From contig NZ_JAGIKV010000004.1 of assembly GCF_017874615.1 (NCBI RefSeq), forward strand, positions 62,001-126,000: a stretch of 64,000 nucleotides of DNA, read 5' to 3'. Below the pieces are notes generated by a model. It was not told the DNA's origin, did no database searches, and worked only from the letters and a program-made list of their open reading frames with translations. The DNA is from Paenibacillus xylanexedens (GTDB lineage: Bacteria; Bacillota; Bacilli; Paenibacillales; Paenibacillaceae). Shown here in pieces: positions 55,855-64,000 of the stretch (position 1 is its first letter; the number at the start of each line of letters is the position of its first letter). Made by a program: the position numbers and the translations under genes.

Positions 55855-56158
55855 TCATGATCTTCCTCTCTTCACAGTACATGTTTATAGCAGTACACAC
55901 ATCCAGCATTCTGTATCGTTCCAATAACTCAATGGATGGATACAAAACATTCACATCAGTTATGTAATCTTACACCAAGCATTACAGTACATTTAATCCA
56001 CAATTCAAATGTTATCAATAACTGATTTTACAAGCCTCCCGGACTATTCCCCGCATGTGTTGCCATACCATTTTACTCGGAAGTGTACCTCCGGTTCAAC
56101 TTTTCCCGGACAAAAACGAAAAGGGCTTGTCTCCAAGCCCTTCCCGGTATCCGTTATA
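55855..56158. other. 304-bp gap between rplS and lepB
   Basis: Contains only the rplS terminator at 56112-56142; no gene or clear promoter for lepB was found in the rest, which is AT-rich. Confidence 0.6.
56112..56142 (-). terminator. Terminator after rplS
   Basis: AAGGGCTTG and CAAGCCCTT form a perfect 9-bp stem with a GAGA loop, followed by TTCGTTTTTG on the minus strand. Confidence 0.85.
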
Positions 56159-56500
56159 TTAACGAATTTCTTTAATTCTCGCTGCTTTACCGCGTAGTTC
56201 ACGAAGATAATAAAGCTTCGCACGACGAACTTTACCACGGCGAGCCACTTCGATTCTATCGATTTTAGGGGAATGAAGCGGGAAAGCTCTTTCCACACCT
56301 ACACCGTAAGAAATTTTACGAACTGTAAAAGTCTCACTGATTCCACCACCACGGCGTTTAATCACAACACCTTCGAACAATTGGATACGCTCGCGAGTTC
56401 CCTCGATTACCTTAACGTGCACTTTCAAAGTGTCACCAGGACGAAAACTCGGAAGATCCTTGCGAAGTTGTTCTTGTGTAATCGCTTGAACGATATTCAT
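56159..56500 (-). CDS. rplS: 50S ribosomal protein L19
   Basis: Ribosomal protein at the subunit interface. 113 residues with [20 protein letters not shown], the [20 protein letters not shown] core and [20 protein letters not shown] near the end. ATG with GGAGGGAG. It has its own promoter, a leader with possible structure, and its own terminator, so it is monocistronic rather than joined to trmD. Confidence 0.98.
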   Translation of the reverse strand: MNIVQAITQEQLRKDLPSFRPGDTLKVHVKVIEGTRERIQLFEGVVIKRRGGGISETFTVRKISYGVGVERAFPLHSPKIDRIEVARRGKVRRAKLYYLRELRGKAARIKEIR

Positions 56501-56602
56501 CTATGACTCCCTCCTTCCATACAGGCGTTCATACTTCTTCCAGAGATCACCTTGTCTCCTTCATCATCCATAGAGGACCGCCGTATTCCACATAACAGAC
56601 TT
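56501..56602 (-). promoter_or_regulatory. Candidate L19-type ribosomal leader upstream of rplS
   Basis: About 100 transcribed bases precede rplS, including ACGGCGGTCCTC and GAAGGAGACAAGG. An L19 leader RNA family is known upstream of rplS in Bacillota; this segment is a plausible member by position, but the secondary structure was not modelled. Confidence 0.35.
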
Positions 56603-56631
56603 ATTGTATCACGCAGCATATCAAAACACAA
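56603..56631 (-). promoter_or_regulatory. SigA-type promoter of rplS
   Basis: Minus-strand TTGTGT (56626-56631) and TACAAT (56603-56608) with a spacer of exactly 17 bases. Confidence 0.65.
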
Positions 56632-56849
56632 GAGAAATTAAACAAATGCCTATTGATTAATCTGCCACTCTGAAACTCATCCATCACATGTTAACTTCAT
56701 TCTAAAATACATTCTCCCGTATGGAAAGTGAATCAACGCTCTCATCTGCAAGTCAACCTGATACAGGAAAAAATACTGTAACTTCCAGTGTAGTAATATC
56801 GTCTATGATATAACTTATTGACCACTTTAAAAGGAGAATCCCAAGACTT
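56632..56849. other. Divergent rplS / deacetylase intergenic region
   Basis: About 220 bases before the plus-strand deacetylase. A weak -10 (TATGAT near 56804) and AAAAGGAG site precede the deacetylase start; no clear -35 box. Nothing else was recognised. Confidence 0.4.
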
Positions 56850-57815
56850 ATGAAATATTGGAAAAAGATCACACTTGCCCTACTCGCCATGCTCACATGC
56901 TCCATTACACTATATTCATATGCCGTAACTCACCCAACGAATGCACTGTCACACAAAGCCTGCACATCCTGGGACATAGTCAAACGCAAAGCATTCGAGC
57001 TGTCACACACTGACTTCTCTAACCAATCTGCGCTGGATCGTTCTAACTTTAGGATTGAACAAGGTACCGCTACAGAAGTTCCTGTGCTGATGTATCATTA
57101 CATAGAGCCCAAACTGAATAATCACGAGACAGATAATAAATCCATCATTAATCTGGAGGATTTTGAGCAAAATATGAAATACCTGCATGATGAAGGCTAC
57201 CGCACGATTACACTGAATCAGCTTGAGCAATATGTTAGTGGGAAGATTTCCCTACCACAGAAGTCCATTGTAATTACCTTTGATGATGGATACCAGAACA
57301 ATTATACTTTAGCTTACCCTGTGCTTCAGAAATATAATTTTCATGCCTCGCTGTTTGTCATAGGCAGTAAAATTCAGGATCAACCTTCGGTATTTGAGCC
57401 CGCCATCAACAGTTTCATCTCCAAACCAGAGATGCAGGCAGCAACCGACGTATTTGAGTTCAACAGCCATACCTATAACCTGCATCATAAGGGATTTATG
57501 CGCTGTGGGAACAGCGTACCTGTCGGTCTGGACACCAGTCTTCTGGATGATGATATCCAGCAAATAAAAGAAACCGGAATAGACACACCTTATTTGGCCT
57601 ATCCTTTTGGTTATACCAGCACACAAATGATCTACAAGTTACAGCAACATGGATATCGCATGGCTTTTACCGTAAAGTCTGGATTTGTGCATCCAGGAGA
57701 TCATCCCATGAAGCTGCCTCGCTTGACGGTCACGACAGGTACTGATTTGGCGACGTTGCTTCAACCCGAATCCAGTCCGCAGAACGAATCATCTGCATCG
57801 GAGAACGACCAGTAA
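56850..57815 (+). CDS. Secreted polysaccharide deacetylase
   Basis: Carbohydrate esterase 4-type deacetylase, likely acting on cell-wall or biofilm N-acetylglucosamine polymers outside the membrane. The 321-residue precursor has an N-terminal signal/anchor (about 1-27), MYHY at 81-84, the metal-binding TFDDGY at 143-148, SHTYNLHH at 206-213 and the end motif LPRLTV. AAAAGGAG lies ahead of the ATG. It is one of two plus-strand genes and converges on the FG-GAP gene with a gap of only three bases. Confidence 0.88.
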   Translation: MKYWKKITLALLAMLTCSITLYSYAVTHPTNALSHKACTSWDIVKRKAFELSHTDFSNQSALDRSNFRIEQGTATEVPVLMYHYIEPKLNNHETDNKSIINLEDFEQNMKYLHDEGYRTITLNQLEQYVSGKISLPQKSIVITFDDGYQNNYTLAYPVLQKYNFHASLFVIGSKIQDQPSVFEPAINSFISKPEMQAATDVFEFNSHTYNLHHKGFMRCGNSVPVGLDTSLLDDDIQQIKETGIDTPYLAYPFGYTSTQMIYKLQQHGYRMAFTVKSGFVHPGDHPMKLPRLTVTTGTDLATLLQPESSPQNESSASENDQ

Positions 57816-57818
57816 AAC

Positions 57819-59066
57819 CTAGATTTTAACTTCACCGCCCGGATACAGAGTCGAGTTATACAGCCTTTTTAGCTGTGGCTTGGCTCTTTTTGCATCGGTA
57901 AGTGATAATGTCATCGGAGAGCTGGAATAAATCACTGCTTCCTCTGCGTCATAGATAATGATCTGTCCTTTCCCCGTCTGAACTAGGTCTGCATGCACCG
58001 CATATCCCTCTTTTGGGAATTCAGTAACCGTTTTCATATCTCCATCTACCAAAGAAGGCAACACATCTCCACCTCGGCGATACGCCAAAATATAATCGAG
58101 TCCACCTTCATCCCAGTTACATACAGGCTCTATAATGGTTAACCAGCCACGAGTCGTGCGGTTTTCTTTCCATATTTCTTTCCCAGCGCTATCCAGCATG
58201 AACATTCCATCCTTACCATGCTCATCCCCTCGGACAATCCGGTCCAGGCCTGCAATCTGTAAACCTTCCATTCCAGTACAAAAATGACCTAATGCAATAT
58301 GCTGTGATTCAATCGAATCTTCATAACGCCATTTCTCATTTCCGCAGCGGTCCATCATGACCGTAACACTGCCACCAATGACAACCTCGACTTGCCCATC
58401 ACCGTCAACATCTCCAAACCATATACAATCGGCATGATCATCAAGATTCTGACAAGACCATAATAACATCCCATCATGATCCAGCATGTCATATCCGGCC
58501 ATCACTTCATCTTTCCCATCTCCATCGATATCATATACCCATGGAAAATGTCCTGGATTCCCCTCATGCTTCCATAACAAATTAAAATCATGGTCAAGTG
58601 CCCATAACGTCTTATAGCGGTCTTTCAGTATAATGTCCATTCTATGCTGGTTACCCGTCAGGTTGGCGAGAATAATGCAGTCATGTGCTTCATCACCTGG
58701 CAGATCACGTGTTTCTTTGATCTCTCCGGTCCGGCCATCCAACACGAGAAATTGTTTGTCCATCACACACAATACTTCATTATTTCCATCTCCATCCCAA
58801 TCTGCGACCTGAGCGGGATAGTCTGAACCCGGACCCCCTGCATCGGGATCAGGAGTTCCGACCTGCCATAGTAATGTTCCTTCCAGATCAAACGCAGTCA
58901 AACAACATACCTGATGCGGGACATACCGATCGTCTATACCCCCATCTGCCTGTACCAGCAACATTTCAAGTCTGCCATCCCCGTTTAGATCTCCTAAAAG
59001 CATTTTGCAGCGTTCTCCGGCTTGGATAATATTTAGTCTGGCGATTTCATAAGGCTGAATGCTCAT
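57819..59066 (-). CDS. FG-GAP/VCBS-type beta-propeller protein without signal peptide
   Basis: 415 residues of repeated beta-propeller blades with calcium-binding-like loops (LGDLNGDGRLEMLLVQ, VADWDGDGNNEVLCVM, VYDIDGDGKDEVMAGY, FGDVDGDGQVEVVIGG). No signal peptide, membrane segment or catalytic domain, so it appears cytoplasmic, which is unusual for such repeats. Some blades resemble those of rhamnogalacturonan lyases. The ATG at 59066 has GGAGG six bases upstream; the frame extends to 59099. Function unknown. Confidence 0.75.
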   Translation of the reverse strand: MSIQPYEIARLNIIQAGERCKMLLGDLNGDGRLEMLLVQADGGIDDRYVPHQVCCLTAFDLEGTLLWQVGTPDPDAGGPGSDYPAQVADWDGDGNNEVLCVMDKQFLVLDGRTGEIKETRDLPGDEAHDCIILANLTGNQHRMDIILKDRYKTLWALDHDFNLLWKHEGNPGHFPWVYDIDGDGKDEVMAGYDMLDHDGMLLWSCQNLDDHADCIWFGDVDGDGQVEVVIGGSVTVMMDRCGNEKWRYEDSIESQHIALGHFCTGMEGLQIAGLDRIVRGDEHGKDGMFMLDSAGKEIWKENRTTRGWLTIIEPVCNWDEGGLDYILAYRRGGDVLPSLVDGDMKTVTEFPKEGYAVHADLVQTGKGQIIIYDAEEAVIYSSSPMTLSLTDAKRAKPQLKRLYNSTLYPGGEVKI

Positions 59067-59220
59067 CATCTTCCTCCTCAGCTTATCGTTGTTATTCAAA
59101 TCCAGCTGAGTTCACCATAAAGAAAACCCCTGTTTTTTACAACCCTATTATGTGGTCATGCAAAAATGTTCAAAGCTGCAAAAAAGTGCCTACGTAATTA
59201 AACGATTTAAACGAATGATT

Positions 59221-59595
59221 TTAAGCCCACTCTAAAAACTCAAGACGATTGCCAAAAGGATCATTTATATAAAAACGTCTTACACCTTCATCTGCCCTTG
59301 CTTCGTCATCGACAATATGAATTTGGTTATGAATGAGATGATCACGCAACTGATCCAAATGTTGTACATGAAATGCCGGATGAGCTTTTGTAGCGGGAAT
59401 AAAATCTTTTTGTACTCCAATATGCACTTGGTGTCTGCCACACTCGAACCATACACCACCACGTTTTCTCAGAATTTCAGGTTTGGGAATCTCCGTCCAG
59501 CCCAGAACTTTATTGAAAAAATGACGCGCCTCCGCTTCACAACCTTCTGGTGCTGCGAGCTGAATATGATCAAGACCAATAATATTGTAAGTCAT
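59221..59595 (-). CDS. VOC (glyoxalase/bleomycin-resistance) family protein
   Basis: A 124-residue single-domain vicinal oxygen chelate protein, probably acting as a dimer. Candidate metal ligands: His10 (GLDHIQLAAPEG), His58 or His76 and Glu119/Glu122 in the NRLEFLEWA end. It could be a dioxygenase, lyase or resistance protein; substrate unknown. It has its own promoter and a palindrome just downstream of the predicted start site. Confidence 0.85.
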   Translation of the reverse strand: MTYNIIGLDHIQLAAPEGCEAEARHFFNKVLGWTEIPKPEILRKRGGVWFECGRHQVHIGVQKDFIPATKAHPAFHVQHLDQLRDHLIHNQIHIVDDEARADEGVRRFYINDPFGNRLEFLEWA

Positions 59596-59611
59596 TCACA
59601 CACCGCCTTTT

Positions 59612-59628
59612 GTTTCACTTAATGAAAC
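59612..59628. promoter_or_regulatory. Operator-like inverted repeat in the VOC gene leader
   Basis: GTTTCA and TGAAAC separated by five bases (GTTTCACTTAATGAAAC on the plus strand). It lies right after the expected transcription start of the promoter at 59639-59668 and 17 bases before the VOC start codon, a position suited to a repressor. Confidence 0.5.
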
Positions 59629-59638
59629 TTGGTTTTAA

Positions 59639-59668
59639 AATATACCTACATTTTATAGAATTACCCAA
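59639..59668 (-). promoter_or_regulatory. SigA-type promoter of the VOC gene
   Basis: Minus-strand TTGGGT (59663-59668) and TATATT (59639-59644) with an 18-base spacer. Confidence 0.5.
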
Positions 59669-59701
59669 TGAATATCCAGCTTTCTTTACAAAACACATAA
59701 G

Positions 59702-59735
59702 AAAAGCCAACCTTTGGTATCAAGGTTGGCTTTTT
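59702..59735 (-). terminator. Terminator after trmD
   Basis: AAAAGCCAACCTT pairs with AAGGTTGGCTTTTT across a seven-base loop; T-runs occur on both sides. It ends rimM-trmD and separates them from the VOC gene. Confidence 0.85.
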
Positions 59736-59782
59736 CAAACTCTATAAAAAGATATATTTACGTGTTTATACGTTGCATATAT

Positions 59783-60550
59783 TTACTCTGTACTATTTTT
59801 ACGGTTTGAGCGTATCTTTTTCAACCAAATACGTTCTTTATCCGTCAAATCAGCCGTTTCCAACATCTCCGGTCTGCGCTCCAGCGTACGAAGCAACGAC
59901 TGTTCTCTACGCCACGCCTCAATGTTCAGGTGATGTCCTGACAACAGCATATCCGGTACTTTCATGCCTCTAAACTCGGGTGGTCGTGTGTAGTGTGGGT
60001 ATTCGAGTAGTCCAGTGCTGAATGAATCGGTTACTGCGCTTGTCTCATTGCCAAGCACACCGGGAATAAGGCGTACGATGCTGTCGATCGCAACCATAGC
60101 AGGCAATTCCCCACCAGTGAGCACGTAATCACCAATGGATAGTTCATCCGTCACGAGAAATTCGCGAATTCGCTCATCGTAACCTTCATAATGTCCACAT
60201 ATAAAAATCAGATGATCTTCCTGTACAAGTTCTTCTGCTTTTTTCTGTGTAAACGTCTCACCTTGCGGACACATTAAAATGATACGTGGAGCTTTCATGG
60301 TTGCCGCGGCTTCTCCGCGTTGCTCCAGTACATCTTCAACAGCAGCAAAGATCGGATCTGGTTTCAGCACCATGCCTCCACCCCCACCGTAAGGAGCATC
60401 ATCGACCGTATTGTGCTTATTTGTCGCATAATTACGGAAGTTGGTTGCACCGAGGGACACCAGCCCCTTCGTTTGGGCTTTACCCAGAATGCTTGCTCCG
60501 AATACGCCATCAAACATCTCCGGGAATAGTGTTAATACATCCACTTTCAT
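59783..60550 (-). CDS. trmD: tRNA (guanine-37-N1)-methyltransferase
   Basis: SPOUT-family enzyme methylating G37 of tRNA to prevent frameshifting. 255 residues with [40 protein letters not shown], and the knot region [11 protein letters not shown]...[23 protein letters not shown]. It begins two bases after the rimM stop. Confidence 0.97.
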   Translation of the reverse strand: MKVDVLTLFPEMFDGVFGASILGKAQTKGLVSLGATNFRNYATNKHNTVDDAPYGGGGGMVLKPDPIFAAVEDVLEQRGEAAATMKAPRIILMCPQGETFTQKKAEELVQEDHLIFICGHYEGYDERIREFLVTDELSIGDYVLTGGELPAMVAIDSIVRLIPGVLGNETSAVTDSFSTGLLEYPHYTRPPEFRGMKVPDMLLSGHHLNIEAWRREQSLLRTLERRPEMLETADLTDKERIWLKKIRSNRKNSTE

Positions 60551-60551
60551 G

Positions 60552-61064
60552 TTACAGCAGCCCTTCCATCAGGTGAATCTTCACTTGCTGCTGTTCGATG
60601 TCCACATCAAGTACTACATCATCAATAACGGGAATCAGCACTTCTTTACCTGCTGGCGTTTTGACAACCCATACATCATTGGCACCCGGAGTCAAAATTT
60701 CAGAGATGGTTCCAAGCGTTTCACCCTCTTCGGTGATAACCGAGCACCCAACGATTTGATGGAAGTAGTATTCACCTTCCTCCAGCTCAGCCAAGTTCTC
60801 TTTTAACACTTTGGCCATGCCGCCTTTAAACTTCTCTACTTCATTAATATTGCCGTACTCTTTCAGACGAAGAATATACATATTTTTATGCAAACGTGCA
60901 GATTCCACGTTAACTATGACGGGATGATTATCTGGTGTAAAGAAAAACAACTCTGCATTTTTCGCGAAACGCACTTCCGGGAAATCGGTTAAAGGCATGA
61001 TTCTCACCTCACCGCGAATTCCATGCGTATTGACGATTTTACCTACATTCATAAACTCTGCCAT
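60552..61064 (-). CDS. rimM: Ribosome maturation factor RimM
   Basis: Helps 16S rRNA 3' domain processing and binds S19. 170 residues with an N-terminal beta-barrel ([20 protein letters not shown]) and a C-terminal PRC-like barrel ([40 protein letters not shown]). ATG with GTAGGAGG. A 301-base gap with a terminator separates it from khpA, unlike species where rpsP-rimM are contiguous. Confidence 0.97.
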   Translation of the reverse strand: MAEFMNVGKIVNTHGIRGEVRIMPLTDFPEVRFAKNAELFFFTPDNHPVIVNVESARLHKNMYILRLKEYGNINEVEKFKGGMAKVLKENLAELEEGEYYFHQIVGCSVITEEGETLGTISEILTPGANDVWVVKTPAGKEVLIPVIDDVVLDVDIEQQQVKIHLMEGLL

Positions 61065-61365
61065 AATTCCTCCTACGATATTAAATCAAACTAAACAGCT
61101 ACTTCGACTCTCGTATGGTCGTTCCGGCGACGGTTCGTTCTTTCGATCGCTGTTACCCCCTCATTTTTCGAACTTACTTTAAAAGGTGAAAATGAGGTGA
61201 TAAAGGCGAACGCTAACGCTTCTCCAGAATCGATCCCGTCCCCTGCACTGCTCCGAAGTCATTCATACCCAAAAATATTTTAATTCAATATCTAATCCAA
61301 CATATTAAGTTCAGCATGCACGAAAAGGGGCTAGGACATGCATCCTAACCCCCTTTCGTATATCT
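61065..61365. other. 301-bp khpA-rimM gap with terminator and inverted repeat
   Basis: Contains the khpA terminator (61322-61358) and a second inverted repeat CCTCATTTT/AAAATGAGG at 61159-61167 and 61189-61197 nearer rimM. No gene or obvious promoter box was found. The rimM-trmD promoter should lie here. Confidence 0.6.
61322..61358 (-). terminator. Terminator after khpA
   Basis: GAAAGGGG and TTAGGA on the minus strand pair with TCCTA and CCCCTTTTC around an ATGCATG centre; the stem ends in CCCCTTTTCG, a short T-run. Confidence 0.65.
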
Positions 61366-61596
61366 TTAAGATATGATATCAACGGTAACCCGTTTATCCA
61401 TCTTAACTGCTGCTGATGTGACGACCGTACGAAGTGATTTCGCGATTCGTCCCTGTTTACCAATTACCTTCCCGACATCGTCAGGATGAACAGTTAACTC
61501 ATAAACGACAAGCCGGTCTTTCTCAACCGTCCGAACCGTCACATCTTCCGGATGATCGACTAAAGCCTTAGCAATTATGCTTACTAATTCTTCCAT
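61366..61596 (-). CDS. khpA: KH-domain RNA-binding protein KhpA (YlqC)
   Basis: 76-residue single KH domain with the GxxG loop in VIGKQGRIAKSLRTVVTSAA. It works with KhpB as a small RNA/mRNA-binding pair in Bacillota. ATG with GGAGGG. It follows rpsP by 23 bases, the conserved position. Confidence 0.95.
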   Translation of the reverse strand: MEELVSIIAKALVDHPEDVTVRTVEKDRLVVYELTVHPDDVGKVIGKQGRIAKSLRTVVTSAAVKMDKRVTVDIIS

Positions 61597-61619
61597 AGAT
61601 GACCCTCCGAATCAGCACT

Positions 61620-61892
61620 TTATTTAGATAATTTAGACTCGTGGAACTTCTTCATCACGCCCGCTTTGCTAAGCAAGTTGCGGACAGTGTCAGATGCTTG
61701 TGCACCGTTTTGAAGCCATGCCAATGCTTTATCTTCATCGATCTTAACAACAGCCGGTTGTTCAACCGGGTTGTAGTAACCGATCTCCTCGATAAAACGA
61801 CCGTCACGTGGGGAACGGGAATCCGATACCACTACGCGGTAGAAAGGAGCTTTGTGAGCACCCATACGTTTCAGACGAATACGAACTGCCAT
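61620..61892 (-). CDS. rpsP: 30S ribosomal protein S16
   Basis: Ribosomal protein of the 30S body. 90 residues: [40 protein letters not shown], and [20 protein letters not shown]. The ATG at 61892 has GAAGGAGGTG upstream; an in-frame ATG at 61913 lies before that site. It follows ffh by about 50 bases. Confidence 0.98.
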   Translation of the reverse strand: MAVRIRLKRMGAHKAPFYRVVVSDSRSPRDGRFIEEIGYYNPVEQPAVVKIDEDKALAWLQNGAQASDTVRNLLSKAGVMKKFHESKLSK

Positions 61893-61944
61893 TTGAAAAT
61901 TCACCTCCTTCAATGAAATCTGTATATGATCCAGCTTCGCTTAA

Positions 61945-63324
61945 TCAACGGAAAGGAAACTTCATTCCTTTACCCATACCTTTAAGCTGCTTCATCGCTT
62001 TATTTTTACCGCCGCCTTTAGGTCCCATCATATCCGAGAACTGTTTCATCATGCGGCGCATCTCATCAAACTGCTTGATCAGACGATTTACTTCAGCCAG
62101 AGATGTTCCGCTACCCGTAGCAATACGCTTCCGGCGGCTATGGTTGATCATGTCCGGGTTCCGTTTCTCTTCGGTCGTCATAGAGTAGACGATCGCTTCA
62201 ATCCGGCCCATCTGTTTATCATCAACCTTCAGATCTTTAGCTTGTTTCATCTTGCCCATGCCAGGGATCATATCCATGATCTGGTCGATTGGTCCCAGCT
62301 TTTTGACCTGATCCATCTGCTCCAGGAAATCTTCAAACGTGAATTCTGCATTACGCATCTTCCGTTCCATTTCCTTGGCTTTATCGGTATCAATGTTTAA
62401 TTGTGCTTTCTCAATCAGAGATAACATATCACCCATACCGAGGATCCGTGAAGCCATACGTTCCGGGTGGAACGGCTCCAAAGCGTCAAGTTTCTCTCCA
62501 AGGGAAGCAAACTTGATTGGACAACCCGTAACTGCTTTGACAGAAAGCGCAGCACCACCACGAGTGTCGCCATCCAGCTTCGTCAGGACAACCCCTGTCA
62601 GATTAAGCTGCTGGTTAAAGTGTTCTGCTACGTTAACCGCATCCTGACCTGTCATGCTGTCTACGACAAGCAGTACTTCATCCGGATTCACTACGCTGTG
62701 AATCTGGCGAAGTTCTTCCATCAGTTCTTCATCAACATGCAGACGTCCAGCTGTATCGATAATAACATAGTCATTACCGTTATCCTTCGCATGTTGAAGA
62801 CCTTGACGTGCGATCTCAACAGGGCTTGTCTGATCTCCCAGTGTGAATACCGGCGCTTTGATCTGCTCGCCAAGTACTTGCAACTGTTTGATCGCTGCGG
62901 GCCGATAAATATCTCCTGCAACAAGCAATGGTCTGCTGTTTTGCTTTTGCAGCATTTTAGCCAGTTTACCCGATGTGGTTGTTTTACCAGCACCCTGCAA
63001 ACCAACCATCATCAGCACCGTAGGCGGTTTGTTCGCTTTAGCCAGTTTGGCCTGACTTCCACCCATCAAATCCGTTAGTTCCTTGTTAACGATGTCGATG
63101 ATGACCATTCCTGGCGTGAAGCTCTCCATCACTTCTTTGCCAACAGCCTTCTCTTTCACCTTGGCGATGAATTCCTTGACCACTTTGAAGTTTACATCCG
63201 CTTCGAGCAATGCCAGACGTACCTCGCGCATAGCCTCGGCTACATCTTCATCAGACACCTTGCCTTTGCCGCGCAGCTTGCTGAACACATTCTGTAATCG
63301 GGTCGTTAATCCTTCAAATGCCAT
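61945..63324 (-). CDS. ffh: Signal recognition particle protein Ffh
   Basis: SRP GTPase that binds signal sequences and targets proteins to the membrane. 459 residues: N domain (1-85), G domain with GLQGAGKTTTSGKLAKMLQK, DTAGRLHVDEELM and TKLDGDTRGGAALS, then the Met-rich M domain (about 300-459; MRRMMKQFSDMMGPKGGG) with the RNA-binding RRKRIATGSGTSLAEVN. ATG with GGAGGTGGG. It follows ylxM. Confidence 0.98.
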   Translation of the reverse strand: MAFEGLTTRLQNVFSKLRGKGKVSDEDVAEAMREVRLALLEADVNFKVVKEFIAKVKEKAVGKEVMESFTPGMVIIDIVNKELTDLMGGSQAKLAKANKPPTVLMMVGLQGAGKTTTSGKLAKMLQKQNSRPLLVAGDIYRPAAIKQLQVLGEQIKAPVFTLGDQTSPVEIARQGLQHAKDNGNDYVIIDTAGRLHVDEELMEELRQIHSVVNPDEVLLVVDSMTGQDAVNVAEHFNQQLNLTGVVLTKLDGDTRGGAALSVKAVTGCPIKFASLGEKLDALEPFHPERMASRILGMGDMLSLIEKAQLNIDTDKAKEMERKMRNAEFTFEDFLEQMDQVKKLGPIDQIMDMIPGMGKMKQAKDLKVDDKQMGRIEAIVYSMTTEEKRNPDMINHSRRKRIATGSGTSLAEVNRLIKQFDEMRRMMKQFSDMMGPKGGGKNKAMKQLKGMGKGMKFPFR

Positions 63325-63386
63325 GATCCCACCTCCTTAAGCTTTAATACTGTTTTCAAGACCGATACGTTCCGCTCGGCCAATTT

Positions 63387-63737
63387 TCATTCACTAAGCT
63401 GAGCAACGATATCGTGTATTTGTTTGTTGTTATCAATGGAGACGCCTGCGCGTTCCAATGCATTTTGCAAATCTTCAAGATTGCGATTACGCCGTTCATG
63501 CTTTTCCAGCAAGCCCAGCTTGCTTTCGTAATTTTCCAGCACTTGTTCGGCACGCTTAATATGCTCGTATACCGCCTGGCGGCTGATCTCAAACTCGGCT
63601 GCAATTTCACCAAGCGAGAAATCGTCATGAAAGTAATACTTTAGAAAAGTCTGCTGTTTCTCGGTAAGTAACAATTCATAAAAAGCAAACAGCAAGTTAA
63701 TCCGGTTTGTCTTCTCAAGCCGATTTTCTTGACTCAC
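63387..63737 (-). CDS. ylxM: SRP-associated helix-turn-helix protein YlxM
   Basis: 116-residue protein with a helix-turn-helix of the sigma-region-4 type (DFSLGEIAAEFEISRQAVYE, then HIKRAEQVLENYESKL). It is transcribed with ffh in most Bacillota and stimulates the SRP pathway in streptococci. GTG start with GGGAG nine bases upstream. A strong promoter lies at 63793-63821. Confidence 0.94.
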   Translation of the reverse strand: MSQENRLEKTNRINLLFAFYELLLTEKQQTFLKYYFHDDFSLGEIAAEFEISRQAVYEHIKRAEQVLENYESKLGLLEKHERRNRNLEDLQNALERAGVSIDNNKQIHDIVAQLSE

Positions 63738-63792
63738 ATCGGGGCACTCCCTTCGTCAAGGAAAAACACTTTACACTCTTGCAACGTTCCTA

Positions 63793-63821
63793 ATAATACC
63801 TAAAACAAATCAGGTTGTCAA
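63793..63821 (-). promoter_or_regulatory. Strong SigA promoter of ylxM-ffh-rpsP-khpA
   Basis: Minus-strand TTGACA (63816-63821) and TATTAT (63793-63798) with a spacer of exactly 17 bases, the best promoter match in the window. Transcription would start about 50 bases before the ylxM GTG. Confidence 0.85.
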
Positions 63822-63949
63822 GCAAAAATACTTGTCACAATAAAAACAGCTCTCATGATATGTTATTTCGATGTTTAACGGGTGGTTTATGCCCTTTTTC
63901 ACTACAAGCAAATTCGATCTGTATCGCTGCGACCCGCCTCTATGTAGAA

Positions 63950-63990
63950 GAAAAAACGAATGCGTCTCAGTCCGTGGAGATGCATCCGTC
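63950..63990 (-). terminator. Terminator of the operon to the right of the window
   Basis: Minus-strand CGGATGC-A-TCTC pairs with GAGA-C-GCATTCG and is followed by TTTTTTCTTC. It probably ends an upstream operon, which in related species includes ftsY. Confidence 0.75.
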
Positions 63991-64000
63991 TATGGTGTTC

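Overview
The window is a contiguous chromosomal segment of a low-to-mid GC Gram-positive bacterium, most likely a Paenibacillus or close relative. This is inferred from Bacillales-type gene order, strong AGGAGG ribosome sites, frequent TTG/GTG starts, a B. subtilis-like flagellar/chemotaxis operon with CheC, CheD and FliY, and protein sequences typical of the genus. Nearly everything is on the minus strand, so transcription runs from high to low coordinates. No rRNA, tRNA, insertion sequence, prophage or CRISPR array was seen.

In transcription order, positions 64000-53000 hold translation and secretion genes: ylxM-ffh-rpsP-khpA, rimM-trmD, a VOC-family gene, an FG-GAP protein convergent with a plus-strand polysaccharide deacetylase, rplS, lepB, rbgA and rnhB. 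Positions 53144-50384 hold ylqG-ylqH-yraN; the first two look like a FliK-like plus FlhB-C-terminus-like pair. Positions 50383-45020 form an accessory stretch. It contains a 53-codon gene whose product has a paeninodin-type lasso-peptide leader but no biosynthetic neighbours, a secreted multi-domain protein, a nitroreductase, the plus-strand comM gene and an OhrR-type regulator. Next come sucCD, dprA, topA, trmFO and hslVU. The xerC and codY genes that flank these in Bacillus subtilis are absent, and a 981-bp non-coding AT-rich gap occupies the codY position.

Positions 34569-2876 are a single long flagellar/chemotaxis operon: flgB-flgC-fliEFGHIJ-motE-like-fliK-flgD-(TIGR02530-like)-flgE-swrD-fliL-fliM-fliY-cheY-fliOPQR-flhB-flhA-flhF-flhG-cheB-cheA-cheW-cheC-cheD-(membrane protein)-sigD-fapA-like-(two small genes)-YceG-like. 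Many junctions overlap by ATGA or TGATG, which indicates translational coupling. The rod, MS ring, C ring, export gate and ATPase, hook cap, hook, hook-length ruler, chemotaxis core and the late sigma factor SigD are all encoded here. The operon ends at a terminator, followed by rpsB, tsf, pyrH and frr (cut by the left edge).

The most noteworthy items are the orphan lasso-type precursor, two near-identical 15-bp palindromes around its promoter region, the ylqG/ylqH pair, mutually exclusive RNA stems between tsf and pyrH, and a possible small RNA upstream of the flagellar operon. Several start codons were moved inward because a Shine-Dalgarno sequence is correctly spaced only to the inner codon. 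All functional calls come from reading the sequence; no database search was run.
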